Shown piece by piece: positions 37,588-50,055 of a stretch of DNA of 64,000 nt (position 1 is its first letter; each line of letters begins with the position of its first letter). A program made the translations under genes and the position numbers. A model generated the notes under the pieces. It saw only the letters and a program-made list of their open reading frames with translations, did no database searches and was not told the DNA's origin. The DNA is from Pseudomonadota bacterium (GTDB lineage Bacteria; Pseudomonadota; Gammaproteobacteria; Burkholderiales; Gallionellaceae): NCBI GenBank assembly GCA_021782365.1, contig JAJXVB010000003.1, forward strand, positions 62,001-126,000, read 5' to 3'.

Positions 37588-38111
37588 TATTTTTCCGGCA
37601 GCGAGACAGGCTTGGCATGGCTCAACCTGCGCAGGATCTGCTGCGCCATGTCGGAGCGCATGTTCTGGTAAAGCATGGTTTCTTCCGACGACATCGCCAG
37701 AATCTGGGAGTTGTCAAAGATGAGGTCGCGGGTCAGCAAGAGATCGCTTGCCGGCAGCCATTCTCTCTGCTGGTTGTCATACGCGCGCAAGGACACGCGA
37801 TAGCGGAGCTGGTATTCGTTTACGAGGCCAGTGGCATCAAGGGAAAGGATCACCATGTCCTGCTGCTCGAGCGAGATGTTCAAGATGACTTCAGCCTTGT
37901 CTGGTTTGTCCATGACTTCGGTCTTGTTGGTCTTCAAGTCCTTGCGAAGCTCCTGTACCAATGCAGAACCCGGATTGGCGGCGCTAAGATAAATCGACTT
38001 GAATGGCATGACAGCCTCGCCGCGCAGATGATATCCGCAGGCTGCAAGCTGCATGACCAGCAACAGCAGGGTGATGAATCTGGGAAGACGGCCGAAGGAG
38101 ATGGATTTCAT
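37587..38111 (-). CDS. lptE: LPS-assembly lipoprotein LptE
   Basis: 174 residues; lipobox LAAC places the lipidated Cys at 25 (QLAACGYHLRGEAVMPF, the hallmark LptE N-terminus). It plugs the LptD barrel and helps move lipopolysaccharide to the outer leaflet. The body has the short alpha/beta sequence typical of LptE (RYRVSLRAYDNQQREWLP). It begins 5 bases after leuS. Confidence 0.95.
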   Translation of the reverse strand: MKSISFGRLPRFITLLLLVMQLAACGYHLRGEAVMPFKSIYLSAANPGSALVQELRKDLKTNKTEVMDKPDKAEVILNISLEQQDMVILSLDATGLVNEYQLRYRVSLRAYDNQQREWLPASDLLLTRDLIFDNSQILAMSSEETMLYQNMRSDMAQQILRRLSHAKPVSLPEK

Positions 38112-38116
38112 GCGCG

Positions 38117-40735
<2,619 letters not shown>

Positions 40736-40887
40736 TTAGCGAGTCGAGGACTGATTTTTTGAATGCCGAATTATAGCGGTATCCTGCTGGAAACGTGAAC
40801 CGTACTTGGATTATCTGCAGTTAAATTCCGGATTGGGAGTCGAGGAAGGTGGCAGGAAAGAGCGGATCGGTCGCATTTTAATGGAAA

Positions 40888-40900
40888 AATATTACATATT
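40888..40900. promoter_or_regulatory. dyad upstream of prk, possible regulator site
   Basis: AATAT-TAC-ATATT is a perfect inverted repeat 80 bases before the prk start, in a 247-base gene-free gap shared with divergent leuS. TAGAAT at 40926-40931 could be the prk -10 box. The dyad has the size and AT-richness of LysR-type half-sites; that CbbR binds here is a guess. Confidence 0.3.
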
Positions 40901-40979
40901 CGTAGTGATGAAGACAGGTTTGAGATAGAATCTGCGACCATTAAAAAAATTTGATCAAACAGTTTGAGGAGAAGTCATT

Positions 40980-41876
40980 ATGTCGTGTAAGCACCCCGTT
41001 ATTGCGGTTACCGGTTCTTCTGGGGCAGGCACCACCACCGTAAAACGTGCTTTTGAAAACATTTTCCGCCGCGAGAAGATCTCTGCTGCAATCATCGAGG
41101 GTGACAGCCTGCACAGCCTGGATCGCATGGCTTTTCGCGAGGCCTCTGCCAAGGCGGCGCTGGAAGGAAACAATTCTTTCAGCCATTTCGGTCCGGAAGC
41201 CAACCATTTCGGCAAGATCGAGGAGATGTTCAAGGCTTATGGCGAGACGGGCATGTGCAAGCGCCGCTATTACGTGCATAGCGAAGCGGAAGCCGCTGAA
41301 CACAACGCCCACTTCGGCCTGACCGATCTCAAGCCTGGCGTGTTTACTCCATGGGAAGACATCGAGGCCGATTCCGATCTGTTGTTCTATGAAGGTCTGC
41401 ACGGCATGGTGAAGGATGAGTCGCGCGGCATCGATGCGTCGCGGTATGTCGATCTGGGTATCGGCGTCGTGCCCGTCGTGAACCTCGAGTGGATACAGAA
41501 GATACATCGCGACAAGGCCGAGCGCGGGTATTCTGCAGAGGCGACTGTGGACACCATCCTGCGCCGCATGCCGGACTACATCAAGTTCATCACGCCCCAG
41601 TTCACTCATACCGACATCAATTTCCAGCGTGTCGCAACGGTGGATACTTCGAATCCTTTCATCGCGCGCGATATTCCGACGCCGGATGAGAGCTTCGTGG
41701 TGGTGCGTTTCCGCGATCCCAAGAAGGTCGACTTCCCCTATCTTCTGGCGATGATCCAGAATTCCTTCATGTCACGCGCGAACACGCTGGTGATCCCTGG
41801 CGGCAAGATGAGCCATGCGATGGAGGTCATCTTGTCTCCCGTGATGCACGACATGATCGCAAACAAGAAGAAGTAA
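40980..41876 (+). CDS. prk: phosphoribulokinase
   Basis: Makes ribulose-1,5-bisphosphate for RuBisCO, a key enzyme of the Calvin cycle. 298 residues of the proteobacterial octameric type. P-loop TGSSGAGTTTV (residues 11-21), then EGDSLHSLDRMAF, HFGPEANHFGKIEEMF and the LFYEGLHGMV Walker-B region. GAGGAG precedes the ATG. It stands alone here, with RuBisCO genes outside the window. Presence indicates autotrophic CO2 fixation. Confidence 0.97.
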   Translation: MSCKHPVIAVTGSSGAGTTTVKRAFENIFRREKISAAIIEGDSLHSLDRMAFREASAKAALEGNNSFSHFGPEANHFGKIEEMFKAYGETGMCKRRYYVHSEAEAAEHNAHFGLTDLKPGVFTPWEDIEADSDLLFYEGLHGMVKDESRGIDASRYVDLGIGVVPVVNLEWIQKIHRDKAERGYSAEATVDTILRRMPDYIKFITPQFTHTDINFQRVATVDTSNPFIARDIPTPDESFVVVRFRDPKKVDFPYLLAMIQNSFMSRANTLVIPGGKMSHAMEVILSPVMHDMIANKKK

Positions 41877-41890
41877 GCAGGTCCAGCCTG

Positions 41891-41918
41891 GAGCCTGAAG
41901 GGGATTCCCCTTCGGCTC
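41891..41918. repeat. hairpin between prk and uvrD
   Basis: GAGCC-T-GAAGGGG pairs with CCCCTTC-GGCTC (12 bp, one bulged T, 3-base loop). There is no U-tract, so it is not a standard intrinsic terminator; it may stabilise the prk mRNA end or act as a pause site. It ends 10 bases before the uvrD ATG and nearly reaches its ribosome binding site. Confidence 0.55.
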
Positions 41919-41928
41919 AGGGATCCCC

Positions 41929-44064
41929 ATGAATGCAAATCTCTTATCCGGTCTCAATCCCCCCCAGCTGCAAGCCGTAACCCTTCCTCACCAGTCCGCC
42001 TTGATACTTGCGGGGGCGGGCAGCGGAAAGACGCGTGTGCTCACCACGCGCATAGCCTATCTCATCAGCACCGGTGAGGCGAGCCCGCACGGCATACTGG
42101 CGGTGACGTTCACCAACAAGGCGGCAAAGGAGATGGTCCTTCGGCTTTCCGCGATGCTGCCCATCAATACGCGCGGCATGTGGATAGGCACATTCCATGG
42201 GCTTTGCAACCGGTTGCTCAGAGCCCATTACCGGGAGGCGAACCTGCCCCAGACATTCCAGATACTGGACTCTGCAGACCAGCTTTCCGCGATCAAGCGG
42301 GTGATGAAGACGCTCAACGTGGATGACGAGAGGTTCCCGCCGCGGGAGGTGCAGCATTTCATCAGCGCGAGCAAGGAGCAAGGACTGCGCGCTCAGGAGG
42401 TGGAGGCCTATGATCCTTATACCCGCCGCAAGGTCGAGGTGTATGCCGAATACGATGCGCAGTGCCAGAGGGAAGGCGTGGTGGATTTTTCGGAGCTGCT
42501 GCTGCGCTGTTATGAGCTCCTGTCACGCAACGCCGTGTTGCGCGAGCATTACCAGCAGCGCTTCAGGCATATCCTGGTGGACGAGTTTCAGGATACCAAT
42601 CCGCTGCAATACCAGTGGCTGAAACTCCTCGCAGGAAAAGACAATGCGCTGTTTGCGGTAGGCGATGATGACCAGTCTATCTATGCATTTCGGGGTGCGC
42701 ATGTCGGCAACATGCAGGATCTCCTGCGCGATTTCAACGTCGCTTCCGTGATCAAGCTCGAGCAGAATTATCGCTCCCACGGCAACATACTCGATGCGGC
42801 CAATGCGCTGATCAGCCACAACCGCAACCGCATGGGCAAGAAGCTCTGGACTGCGGAAGAGGGAGGGGAGAAGCTGCGCGTCTATGAGGCGCCGACCGAT
42901 GTCGAGGAGGCCGACTTCATCGTGAATGAAATCGCCTATCTGAAATCGGAAGGCATGAGGCTTTCGGAAATCGCCCTTCTCTACCGTTCGAATGCGCAGT
43001 CACGGGTGCTGGAGCATGCCTTGGTATCCAGGGGGTTGTCCTACCGCGTATACGGTGGACTGCGCTTTTTCGAACGCCAGGAAATCAAGCATGCGCTGGC
43101 TTATTTGAGGTTGATGGAAAACACGGATGACGACAATGCGCTCCTGCGCATCGTCAATTTTCCGACCCGCGGCATCGGCGCGCGCAGCATAGAGCAGCTG
43201 CAGGAGGCGGCGAAGACGAACAACACGACCTTGTTCGATGCGGCAGCCCGCGCTGGCGGCAAGCTGTCCGGATTCGTCGGGCTGATCGAATCGCTCCGAG
43301 CCAGCACGAGGAATCTCCCGCTTCCTGAAATCATAGACCATGTGTTGGTGCACAGCGGGCTTATCGCCCATTACCAGAACGAACAGGGAGCGAAAAAGCG
43401 CGAAGCTGAGGAGCGCCTCGAGAATCTGAAGGAGCTTCTCAACGCGGCCACGCTTTTCGTCCATGAAAACGAGGACGACAGCCTGACCGCGTTTCTCACC
43501 CATGCATCGCTCGAGGCAGGCGAACACCAGGCCGGGGACCAGGAAGATGCGCTGCACTTGATGACGGTTCATGCCGCAAAGGGACTGGAATTCAATGCGG
43601 TGTTCATCACGGGGCTCGAGGAGGGCCTGTTCCCGCATCAGAACAGCCAGAGAGTGGACGGAGGCCTTGATGAGGAGAGGCGGCTGATGTATGTGGCGAT
43701 CACTCGGGCCAGGCGGCGTTTATACATGAGCTTCGCGCAGCGGCGCATGCTGAACGGCCAGGTGAATTACGGCGTGCCGTCGAGTTTCCTGCACGAGCTG
43801 CCGGAAGAGCTGTTGCAGTGGCTCTCGCCCCGTGCTCAGCCGAGAAATCCTTTCGAGGCGTTCGGCTATGTCCCCCCGTCTGCGCCTTCGCATGCTGTTC
43901 AGGCCGGCTGGAGGGTGGGGCAGCGCGTGATGCACCAGAAGTTCGGGGAGGGCGTGGTCACGGCGACAGAGGGTGTCGGCAAGGATGGCCGCGTGCAGGT
44001 CAACTTCAGGCATGCGGGCAGCAAATGGCTGGCGCTGGAATATGCAAAGCTCGAGGCGATATGA
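41929..44064 (+). CDS. uvrD: DNA helicase II UvrD
   Basis: Superfamily 1A 3'-5' helicase of nucleotide excision and mismatch repair. 711 residues: Q-motif LNPPQLQAV, Walker A AGAGSGKT (28-35), Walker B DEFQDTNPLQY, motif GDDDQSIYAFRGA, motif V VHAAKGLEFNAVFI and motif VI EERRLMYVAITRARRRL. The C-terminal tail contains the UvrD-type RVGQRVMHQKFGEGVV segment. It overlaps the next gene by 4 bases. Confidence 0.98.
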   Translation: MNANLLSGLNPPQLQAVTLPHQSALILAGAGSGKTRVLTTRIAYLISTGEASPHGILAVTFTNKAAKEMVLRLSAMLPINTRGMWIGTFHGLCNRLLRAHYREANLPQTFQILDSADQLSAIKRVMKTLNVDDERFPPREVQHFISASKEQGLRAQEVEAYDPYTRRKVEVYAEYDAQCQREGVVDFSELLLRCYELLSRNAVLREHYQQRFRHILVDEFQDTNPLQYQWLKLLAGKDNALFAVGDDDQSIYAFRGAHVGNMQDLLRDFNVASVIKLEQNYRSHGNILDAANALISHNRNRMGKKLWTAEEGGEKLRVYEAPTDVEEADFIVNEIAYLKSEGMRLSEIALLYRSNAQSRVLEHALVSRGLSYRVYGGLRFFERQEIKHALAYLRLMENTDDDNALLRIVNFPTRGIGARSIEQLQEAAKTNNTTLFDAAARAGGKLSGFVGLIESLRASTRNLPLPEIIDHVLVHSGLIAHYQNEQGAKKREAEERLENLKELLNAATLFVHENEDDSLTAFLTHASLEAGEHQAGDQEDALHLMTVHAAKGLEFNAVFITGLEEGLFPHQNSQRVDGGLDEERRLMYVAITRARRRLYMSFAQRRMLNGQVNYGVPSSFLHELPEELLQWLSPRAQPRNPFEAFGYVPPSAPSHAVQAGWRVGQRVMHQKFGEGVVTATEGVGKDGRVQVNFRHAGSKWLALEYAKLEAI

Positions 44065-44501
44065 AGGAAGGCATCCCGGAGGCTGCATTGCAGGACCCAA
44101 GACTGTCGCTGATTTTCGAAAGCTATCATCGCTTGACCGGAAAAACCCTGATCGAACGCTTCGATCCGCTCGCGATGTGGAATGCGGATCGGGCGATCGT
44201 AGCGCACGGGCTGGAAGCAGACCCGGTGTTCTTTTATGGAAACCGCATGGCCTTGCAGTGCTTCGCGATGGACTTCGATGCGTTCACTCGCCTGCCATCG
44301 CGCCTTTCCGCGGAGCCTCTGGCTCAGCCCTTGCGCGCCAGGCTGCTGGAGGAAGTCACAAGACAGGGTTATGTCGACAACTATAGCGGCGTGCGCATTG
44401 CAAGGAGCGGTGAGCGTTTCACGATTTCCGAAGGGACGGTGTGGAATCTCGTCGATGCAAAGGGTGTCTGCCACGGTCAGGCAGCGACGTTCGTCGTGTA
44501 G
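44061..44501 (+). CDS. MEKHLA domain-containing protein
   Basis: 146 residues from ATG 44061, which overlaps the uvrD stop (ATGA). The sequence SLIFESYHRLTGKTLI, ADPVFFYGNRMALQCFAMDFDAFTRLPSRLSAEP, and DNYSGVRIARSGERFTISEGTVWNLVD is that of the PAS-like MEKHLA family, which occurs in plants and bacteria. It has no signal peptide and no known enzymatic residues. Function is unknown; a small-molecule sensor role is inferred from the PAS-like fold. Confidence 0.85.
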   Translation: MKEGIPEAALQDPRLSLIFESYHRLTGKTLIERFDPLAMWNADRAIVAHGLEADPVFFYGNRMALQCFAMDFDAFTRLPSRLSAEPLAQPLRARLLEEVTRQGYVDNYSGVRIARSGERFTISEGTVWNLVDAKGVCHGQAATFVV

Positions 44502-44507
44502 CCTGAA

Positions 44508-45251
44508 TCAGCCGATCCCGTTATCTTTGGCAGCCTCTTCGGGAAAGATCTCGCAGAAGCTTGCGTACATGGTCGTGAAAACCAGGGGCATCAATACCAG
44601 CCAGCCCAGCATCATCGGCATGCTGGCCAACAAAGCCATCAGCATGAAGGCCATGCCGTAAACGAACATCGGAGCGACGTTGCGGATAAAGGCGTTCAGG
44701 CTCAGCTTCATCGCCTTGATCGGGGGCACATCGCGAAAATACACCAGCATGGGCGCGAACTGCATGCACATCAGAAGCACGGTGAAAAGCGCGCTGCCCA
44801 GTATGATCGCGGCTCCAGACCCCGCTATCGTTTGTTCGAACACCGCGGGATCGGCCGCCTGATTGCCCGTCAAAATGCCAACCAGCGCCGTTCCGCCAAG
44901 CAGGATCATCGCGCCGAAGATCAGGTACTGGCTGACCAGCGCGATGCCGCCCAAGGTGACCAGATTCGAAGTCTGCTTCTGAAAGCCGCTCAAAAGGTGT
45001 GCAAGCTCGAGCTCTTCTCCCTTTTCAAGCGAACGGCATCCCGCCATCAGGCCGATCACGACGACTGGCATCAGAAGGCTCGTCAAGGGTTCTCCTATGA
45101 CGGGTATGTTCGATAGCGCAGCGGCCGCGACGAAGCAGATGATGATCAGCACGATCCAGAGCAAAGGCGCCTTCATGAAAAGCGCATAGCCTTTCTTGAT
45201 CCACAGGAGGCCAGCCTTGGCTTCCAGACGTTTGGGTTCGATGTTCTCCAT
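44508..45251 (-). CDS. BPSS1780 family inner-membrane protein
   Basis: 247 residues with about six hydrophobic segments, for example LLWIVLIIICFVAAAALSNI, LTSLLMPVVVIGLMAGCRSL and MFVYGMAFMLMALLASMPMM. The start MENIEPKRLEAKAGLLWIKKGYALF and the internal WIVL and GCRSLEKGEELELAHLLSGF motifs are typical of the BPSS1780 family found beside thrB in betaproteobacteria. Function is unknown. It lies 9 bases after thrB and converges on the MEKHLA gene. Confidence 0.88.
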   Translation of the reverse strand: MENIEPKRLEAKAGLLWIKKGYALFMKAPLLWIVLIIICFVAAAALSNIPVIGEPLTSLLMPVVVIGLMAGCRSLEKGEELELAHLLSGFQKQTSNLVTLGGIALVSQYLIFGAMILLGGTALVGILTGNQAADPAVFEQTIAGSGAAIILGSALFTVLLMCMQFAPMLVYFRDVPPIKAMKLSLNAFIRNVAPMFVYGMAFMLMALLASMPMMLGWLVLMPLVFTTMYASFCEIFPEEAAKDNGIG

Positions 45252-45260
45252 GTTGAGATT

Positions 45261-46202
45261 CTACAACCAGACGGCGCGATCCGTCGCGATGTGGTTGCGC
45301 AAGATGCGTTCGAAATGCACGGGGTCGTGCGCATGGGTCAGATCGCCATCGCGAGGCAGGTGCAAATCGAACAGGCGCGAGAGCCAGAAGCGCAGCGCTG
45401 CCAGGCGCAGCATCGAAGGCCATGCCGAGCCTTCGGCTTCTTCGAATGGCCGCACGCGATGATATGCGCGCAGCAATGCCTGCGCACGGTCTGGGTCCAG
45501 GTTGGCGTCGGCCTTCATGCACCAGTCGTTGACGGTGATCGCGACGTCATAAAGCAATGCGTCGGTGCACGCGAAATAAAAGTCGATCAGCCCGCCTATG
45601 CGATTTTCGAGCATCAGGACATTGTCGCAGAACAGGTCTGCGTGTATCACGCCCTGTGGAAGATTAAGCAGGTTCCCGTTTGCATGCAGCGCGACTTCGC
45701 TTTCGAGCAACCTCGCTTGCGCTTCATTCAGAAAAGGCAAGACCTTAGGGGCAGTACTGCCGCGCCACGACGCCCCTCTAGGGTTTGGCATCACCTGCGA
45801 GAAGCTCATGCCCGCGATGTGCATCTGTCCCAGCATTGCGCCTATCGCTTCACAATGCGCTGCAGTCGGCTCCGTGACGGACTTCCCTTCGAGGCGGCTG
45901 ACGATGCAGGCGGGCTTGTTCTTCAATATGCCGAGAAACTGGTTGTGGCGGTTTGCCATCGGCGCAGGGCAGGGAATGCCGTGGCGCGCAAGATGCGCCA
46001 TCAGGTTGAGATAGAATGGCAACTCGTCGGCGCTCAGCTTCTCGAAAAGCGTCAATACGAAGCGGCCATTGCTGGTCGTGACGAAGTAATTGGTGTTTTC
46101 GATACCGGACGCGATTCCCTTTAGCTCCAGCAGCTGGCCCAGGGAGTAATCGCCAAGCCAGGTGGAAAGATCACCCTCGGTGACGGTCGTGTAAACAGAC
46201 AT
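45261..46202 (-). CDS. thrB: homoserine kinase, choline-kinase-like type
   Basis: Phosphorylates homoserine in threonine biosynthesis. 313 residues of the protein-kinase-like ThrB seen in proteobacteria, unlike the GHMP-type enzyme of E. coli. Features: SVYTTVTEGDLSTWL start, GIASGIENTNYFV nucleotide loop, and the catalytic loop GVIHADLFCDNVL followed by GLIDFYFA. It is directly behind the DUF2782 gene (3-base gap), the usual order in betaproteobacteria. Confidence 0.95.
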   Translation of the reverse strand: MSVYTTVTEGDLSTWLGDYSLGQLLELKGIASGIENTNYFVTTSNGRFVLTLFEKLSADELPFYLNLMAHLARHGIPCPAPMANRHNQFLGILKNKPACIVSRLEGKSVTEPTAAHCEAIGAMLGQMHIAGMSFSQVMPNPRGASWRGSTAPKVLPFLNEAQARLLESEVALHANGNLLNLPQGVIHADLFCDNVLMLENRIGGLIDFYFACTDALLYDVAITVNDWCMKADANLDPDRAQALLRAYHRVRPFEEAEGSAWPSMLRLAALRFWLSRLFDLHLPRDGDLTHAHDPVHFERILRNHIATDRAVWL

Positions 46203-46205
46203 GAA

Positions 46206-46568
46206 TCAGAACCGATGTATGACCCATTGCGGCGGGCGAAAGCCGGTATCCAGACTGTTCTGGCGGGCGAATTTCCCGTCTCCGCGCTGGTCGATCAGAT
46301 AGTAGGGCGGACCGACCTTGGGTGTGACCTTGATCATGAACAGCCGGCCGTTTGCGCGATATTCCTCTATGGTCTGCTCGGTCTGCTTGATGATGGTCAC
46401 CTCGGGCTCCTCGGCCGAGGGCTGGTTCGCAGCGGGCGGATTCGCGGGCGCCTCTGTCGCCTGATCTTTGGGCGCCGGGGTGAATGTCGGCGGCGGAAGC
46501 GGTTCGGAGGGGGTAGCCAGGGCGGAAAGGGAGATCCCGCAAAGCAGCAGAGTCAAAGGAAGGCGCAT
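46206..46568 (-). CDS. DUF2782 exported protein
   Basis: 120 residues from ATG 46568 with a signal peptide (about 1-18), a Pro/Ala-rich linker and a conserved C-terminal domain (EVTIIKQTEQTIEEYRANGRLFMIKV, GPPYYLIDQRGDGKF, WVIHRF). The family always lies near thrB/polA and has no known function. It is 3 bases ahead of thrB on the same strand, so it is cotranscribed. Confidence 0.9.
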   Translation of the reverse strand: MRLPLTLLLCGISLSALATPSEPLPPPTFTPAPKDQATEAPANPPAANQPSAEEPEVTIIKQTEQTIEEYRANGRLFMIKVTPKVGPPYYLIDQRGDGKFARQNSLDTGFRPPQWVIHRF

Positions 46569-46611
46569 GATGGCGATGCCTGTTGGTTGTAATGTTCGTA
46601 TTTTAGCCGAT

Positions 46612-47328
46612 TTATAGGTAAAGCTGGCGTTCGCGTTCCGCTTCGGTGGGCTCGAATCCCCGCGATTCGTAATGCTTGAAGATCGCATTGACCACTTCTA
46701 TCGGGTTGTCGATCAGCTGGATCAGCTCGATGTCTCCGGGGCTGATGACTTTTTCTTCGAGCAGGGAAGTCTTGAACCAATCCATCATGCCGCCCCAGAA
46801 TTTCGAACCAACCAGGATGATGGGCATGCGCCGCGTCTTGCCTGTCTGCACCAGCGTGAGCGCTTCCATCAGCTCGTCCAGCGTGCCGAACCCGCCAGGC
46901 ATCACGACATAGGCGTGGGCGAATTTCACGAACATCACCTTTCTTGCGAAGAAGTGCTGGAAGGACTGGCTGATGTTCTGGTATGGATTGTTGGACTGTT
47001 CGTGCGGCAGCTGGATGTTGAGGCCGACGCTCGGGGACTTCCCGTAGAATGCGCCCTTGTTTGCCGCTTCCATGATGCCGGGTCCGCCGCCCGAGATGAC
47101 CGAGAATCCTGCGTCTGAGAGCAGGCGCGAGATCTCTTCGCAAAGCTTGTAATACGGGTGATCCGGCTTCATGCGCGCGCTGCCGAACACGCTGACCGCG
47201 GGGTGGATATGCGCAAGACGGTCGGTTGCGGACACAAATTCTGACATAATGCCGAAAACGCGCCATGCTTCCTTTGCATCCCAGGCTTCAGGAATGTCGG
47301 ATGAGGGCAGCTTGGGCGTATCGTTCAT
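46612..47328 (-). CDS. LOG-family Rossmann-fold nucleotide hydrolase
   Basis: 238 residues of the TIGR00730/LOG group. Conserved motifs are ISGGGPGIMEAANKGAF and the catalytic PGGFGTLDELMEAL, as in cytokinin-riboside 5'-monophosphate phosphoribohydrolases and the nucleosidase PpnN. It likely splits purine nucleoside monophosphates to base and ribose 5-phosphate; cytokinin production is not implied. It is divergent from polA (18-base gap between starts) and first in the run toward thrB. Confidence 0.9.
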   Translation of the reverse strand: MNDTPKLPSSDIPEAWDAKEAWRVFGIMSEFVSATDRLAHIHPAVSVFGSARMKPDHPYYKLCEEISRLLSDAGFSVISGGGPGIMEAANKGAFYGKSPSVGLNIQLPHEQSNNPYQNISQSFQHFFARKVMFVKFAHAYVVMPGGFGTLDELMEALTLVQTGKTRRMPIILVGSKFWGGMMDWFKTSLLEEKVISPGDIELIQLIDNPIEVVNAIFKHYESRGFEPTEAERERQLYL

Positions 47329-47346
47329 GTCAGTCCCTTTTGAAAT

Positions 47347-50055
47347 ATGAATTCCGAAAAAAATAAAACCCTGCTCATGGTGGACGGTTCGTCCTTTCTA
47401 TATCGCGCCTTCCATGCGATGCCGGATCTACGCAATCGCCAGGGCGAGCCCACGGGTGCCGTCTACGGGGTGCTCAACATGCTGCGCCGCCTGAGGCAGG
47501 ATTACCCGTCGGATTATAGCCTGTGCGTATTCGATGCAAAAGGCAAGACGTTCCGCGACGAACTGTATCCGCAGTACAAGGCGAATCGTCCTTCGATGCC
47601 CGCCGAGCTTGCAGCGCAGATCGAACCGCTGCATCAGGCGATCGAGGCATCCGGCTGGAGAGTCGCGGCGATAGAGGGTGTCGAGGCGGACGATGTGATC
47701 GGCACGCTGGCAACCCATGCGGCAAAGGATGGCGTGCGTTCCATCATCGCCACGGGAGACAAGGATCTGGCCCAGCTCGTCAACGAGCACGTCATGCTCG
47801 TCAATACGATGAACAACGAGGTCCTCGATGAGGCGGGCGTTAAAACCAAGTTTGGCGTTTTGCCTGATCGCATCGTCGACTTTCTGACCCTGACCGGGGA
47901 TGCAGTGGACAATGTGCCGGGAGTTGAGAAGGTCGGTCCAAAGACGGCGGTGAAATGGCTGGAGCAGCACGGTTCTCTGGACAAACTGATGCGCAATGCG
48001 GATGCGGTCGGCGGGGTGGTGGGCGCGAACCTGAGAAATGCGCTCGACTGGCTCCCCATGGCGCGCCGATTGATCACGGTGAAGTGCGATGTGGATCTGC
48101 CGATGACCTATGGCGAACTCCTGGCGCCTCCGGCTGACAATGAAAAGCTTGCGCAATTGTATGAGAGGCTGGAATTCAAGACCTGGCTTCGCGAGATCAG
48201 AAATCAGGCCGCTTCTTCGGATAGCCCTTCTGTTCGGACGCATGAGGCAAAGCGCACTTACCAGACCATCCTGACGGAAGATCAACTGGATGAATGGCTT
48301 CAGAGGTTTATGGCAGCAGACCTTGTCTGCCTGGACACGGAGACGACGGGCCTTGACGTGATGGAGGTGCAGCTTGTCGGAATTTCCTTTTCGATCACGC
48401 CGCATGAGGCCGCCTATCTGCCGCTGGCGCATGTCTATCCCGGTGCGCCGGATCAGCTCGATCGCGCACGGACCTTGCTCAAATTAAAACCGTGGCTAGA
48501 AAGCGATGTTCACAAGAAGGTAGGCCAGAATCTTAAATACGACAGGCACATCTTCGCCAACCACGGCATTGCGCTTTCCGGCATACACGACGACACTCTT
48601 CTGGAGTCCTATGTGCTGGAAAGCCACAAGCCGCATGACATGGACAATCTTGCGCTGCGTCATCTGAATGTGAAGACCATCAGCTATGAGGAAGTGGTCG
48701 GGAAGGGGGCGAAGCAGATCTGTTTCGATCAGGTCGATCTTGGGATCGCGACGAACTATGCCGCAGAGGATGCGGACATCACGCTGCAGCTCCATAACAA
48801 TCTCTCGCCCCAGATAGCCGATCATCAGGGGCTGCAGCATGTTTACAGAAACATAGAGATGCCTGCGATGCATGTGCTCTATGCGATGGAGCGCAACGGC
48901 GTGCTGCTCGACTGCGATCTCTTGCGCGTCCAGAGCCAGGAGCTTGGAGCGAGGCTCGCCGATCTGGAGGCGCTCGCCTATCAAGCCGCTGATCAGCCTT
49001 TCAATCTGAATTCGCCAAAGCAGATACAGGAGATCCTGTTCGACAAGCTGAAGCTTCCGGTGAAGAAGAAGACGCCAAGCGGCCTGCCTTCGACCGACGA
49101 GGAAGTGCTTCAGGAGCTTGCGCTCGATTACCCGCTGCCCAAGCTGCTTTTAGAATATCGCGCGATGGCAAAGCTGAAGTCCACCTATACCGACAAGCTT
49201 CCCAGGATGGTGAACAACAGAACGGGGCGAGTGCACACGAGTTATTCCCAGGCGGTGGCGATCACGGGAAGGCTCGCCTCAAGCGATCCGAATCTGCAGA
49301 ACATTCCGGTCAGAAGCCCCGAGGGTAGGCGTATCAGGGAAGCCTTTGTCGCCTCTAATGGATTCCATATCGTGGCGGCGGATTATTCGCAGATCGAGCT
49401 ACGCATCATGGCGCATCTTTCGAAAGATGAAGGACTATTGAAAGCGTTCGCGAACAACGAGGACGTGCATCGTGCAACCGCATCGGAAATCTTTGCGGTC
49501 CAGCCGGATTCGGTGAGTTCTGAGCAGCGCCGCTATGCGAAGGTGATCAACTTCGGCCTGATCTATGGCATGTCTTCCTTCGGCCTTGCAAAGCAGCTGA
49601 ACGTCGAGCGGGGTGCGGCGCAAGCGTATATAGACCGCTATTTCGCGCGCTATCCGGGCGTGAAGAACTACATGGACAGCACGCGGTTGCAGGCGAAGGA
49701 ACAGGGCTATGTGGAAACCGTGTTCGGCCGCAGGCTCTGGTTGCCGGAAATCAACAGCGGAAACGGGATGAGGCGCCAGGGAGCCGAGCGCGCCGCGATC
49801 AACGCGCCGATGCAGGGCACGGCGGCGGATATCATCAAGCTTGCGATGATAGCGGTGCAGGGATGGATCGAGAAGGAAAGACTGAACACTCGCCTCATCA
49901 TGCAGGTGCACGACGAACTGGTGCTCGAGGTCCCGGATGAAGAGCTTCAGCTTGTGAAGGAAAGACTGCCTCAGCTGATGTCCGGGGCTGCCAGGCTGAG
50001 TGTGCCGCTGCTGGTCGAATTGGGGGCCGGCAAAAACTGGGAGGAGGCGCACTAG
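47347..50055 (+). CDS. polA: DNA polymerase I
   Basis: 902 residues with three domains: 5'-3' exonuclease (about 1-290, LLMVDGSSFLYRAFHA and GVEADDVIGTLA), 3'-5' exonuclease (about 310-500) with its acidic residues intact (VCLDTETTGL, NLKYDRHIFA, YAAEDADITLQLH), and polymerase (about 510-902) with DYSQIELRIMAHLS, YAKVINFGLIYGMSSFG and MQVHDELVLEVP. Proofreading should therefore be active. The gene ends at the edge of the AT-rich islet. Confidence 0.98.
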   Translation: MNSEKNKTLLMVDGSSFLYRAFHAMPDLRNRQGEPTGAVYGVLNMLRRLRQDYPSDYSLCVFDAKGKTFRDELYPQYKANRPSMPAELAAQIEPLHQAIEASGWRVAAIEGVEADDVIGTLATHAAKDGVRSIIATGDKDLAQLVNEHVMLVNTMNNEVLDEAGVKTKFGVLPDRIVDFLTLTGDAVDNVPGVEKVGPKTAVKWLEQHGSLDKLMRNADAVGGVVGANLRNALDWLPMARRLITVKCDVDLPMTYGELLAPPADNEKLAQLYERLEFKTWLREIRNQAASSDSPSVRTHEAKRTYQTILTEDQLDEWLQRFMAADLVCLDTETTGLDVMEVQLVGISFSITPHEAAYLPLAHVYPGAPDQLDRARTLLKLKPWLESDVHKKVGQNLKYDRHIFANHGIALSGIHDDTLLESYVLESHKPHDMDNLALRHLNVKTISYEEVVGKGAKQICFDQVDLGIATNYAAEDADITLQLHNNLSPQIADHQGLQHVYRNIEMPAMHVLYAMERNGVLLDCDLLRVQSQELGARLADLEALAYQAADQPFNLNSPKQIQEILFDKLKLPVKKKTPSGLPSTDEEVLQELALDYPLPKLLLEYRAMAKLKSTYTDKLPRMVNNRTGRVHTSYSQAVAITGRLASSDPNLQNIPVRSPEGRRIREAFVASNGFHIVAADYSQIELRIMAHLSKDEGLLKAFANNEDVHRATASEIFAVQPDSVSSEQRRYAKVINFGLIYGMSSFGLAKQLNVERGAAQAYIDRYFARYPGVKNYMDSTRLQAKEQGYVETVFGRRLWLPEINSGNGMRRQGAERAAINAPMQGTAADIIKLAMIAVQGWIEKERLNTRLIMQVHDELVLEVPDEELQLVKERLPQLMSGAARLSVPLLVELGAGKNWEEAH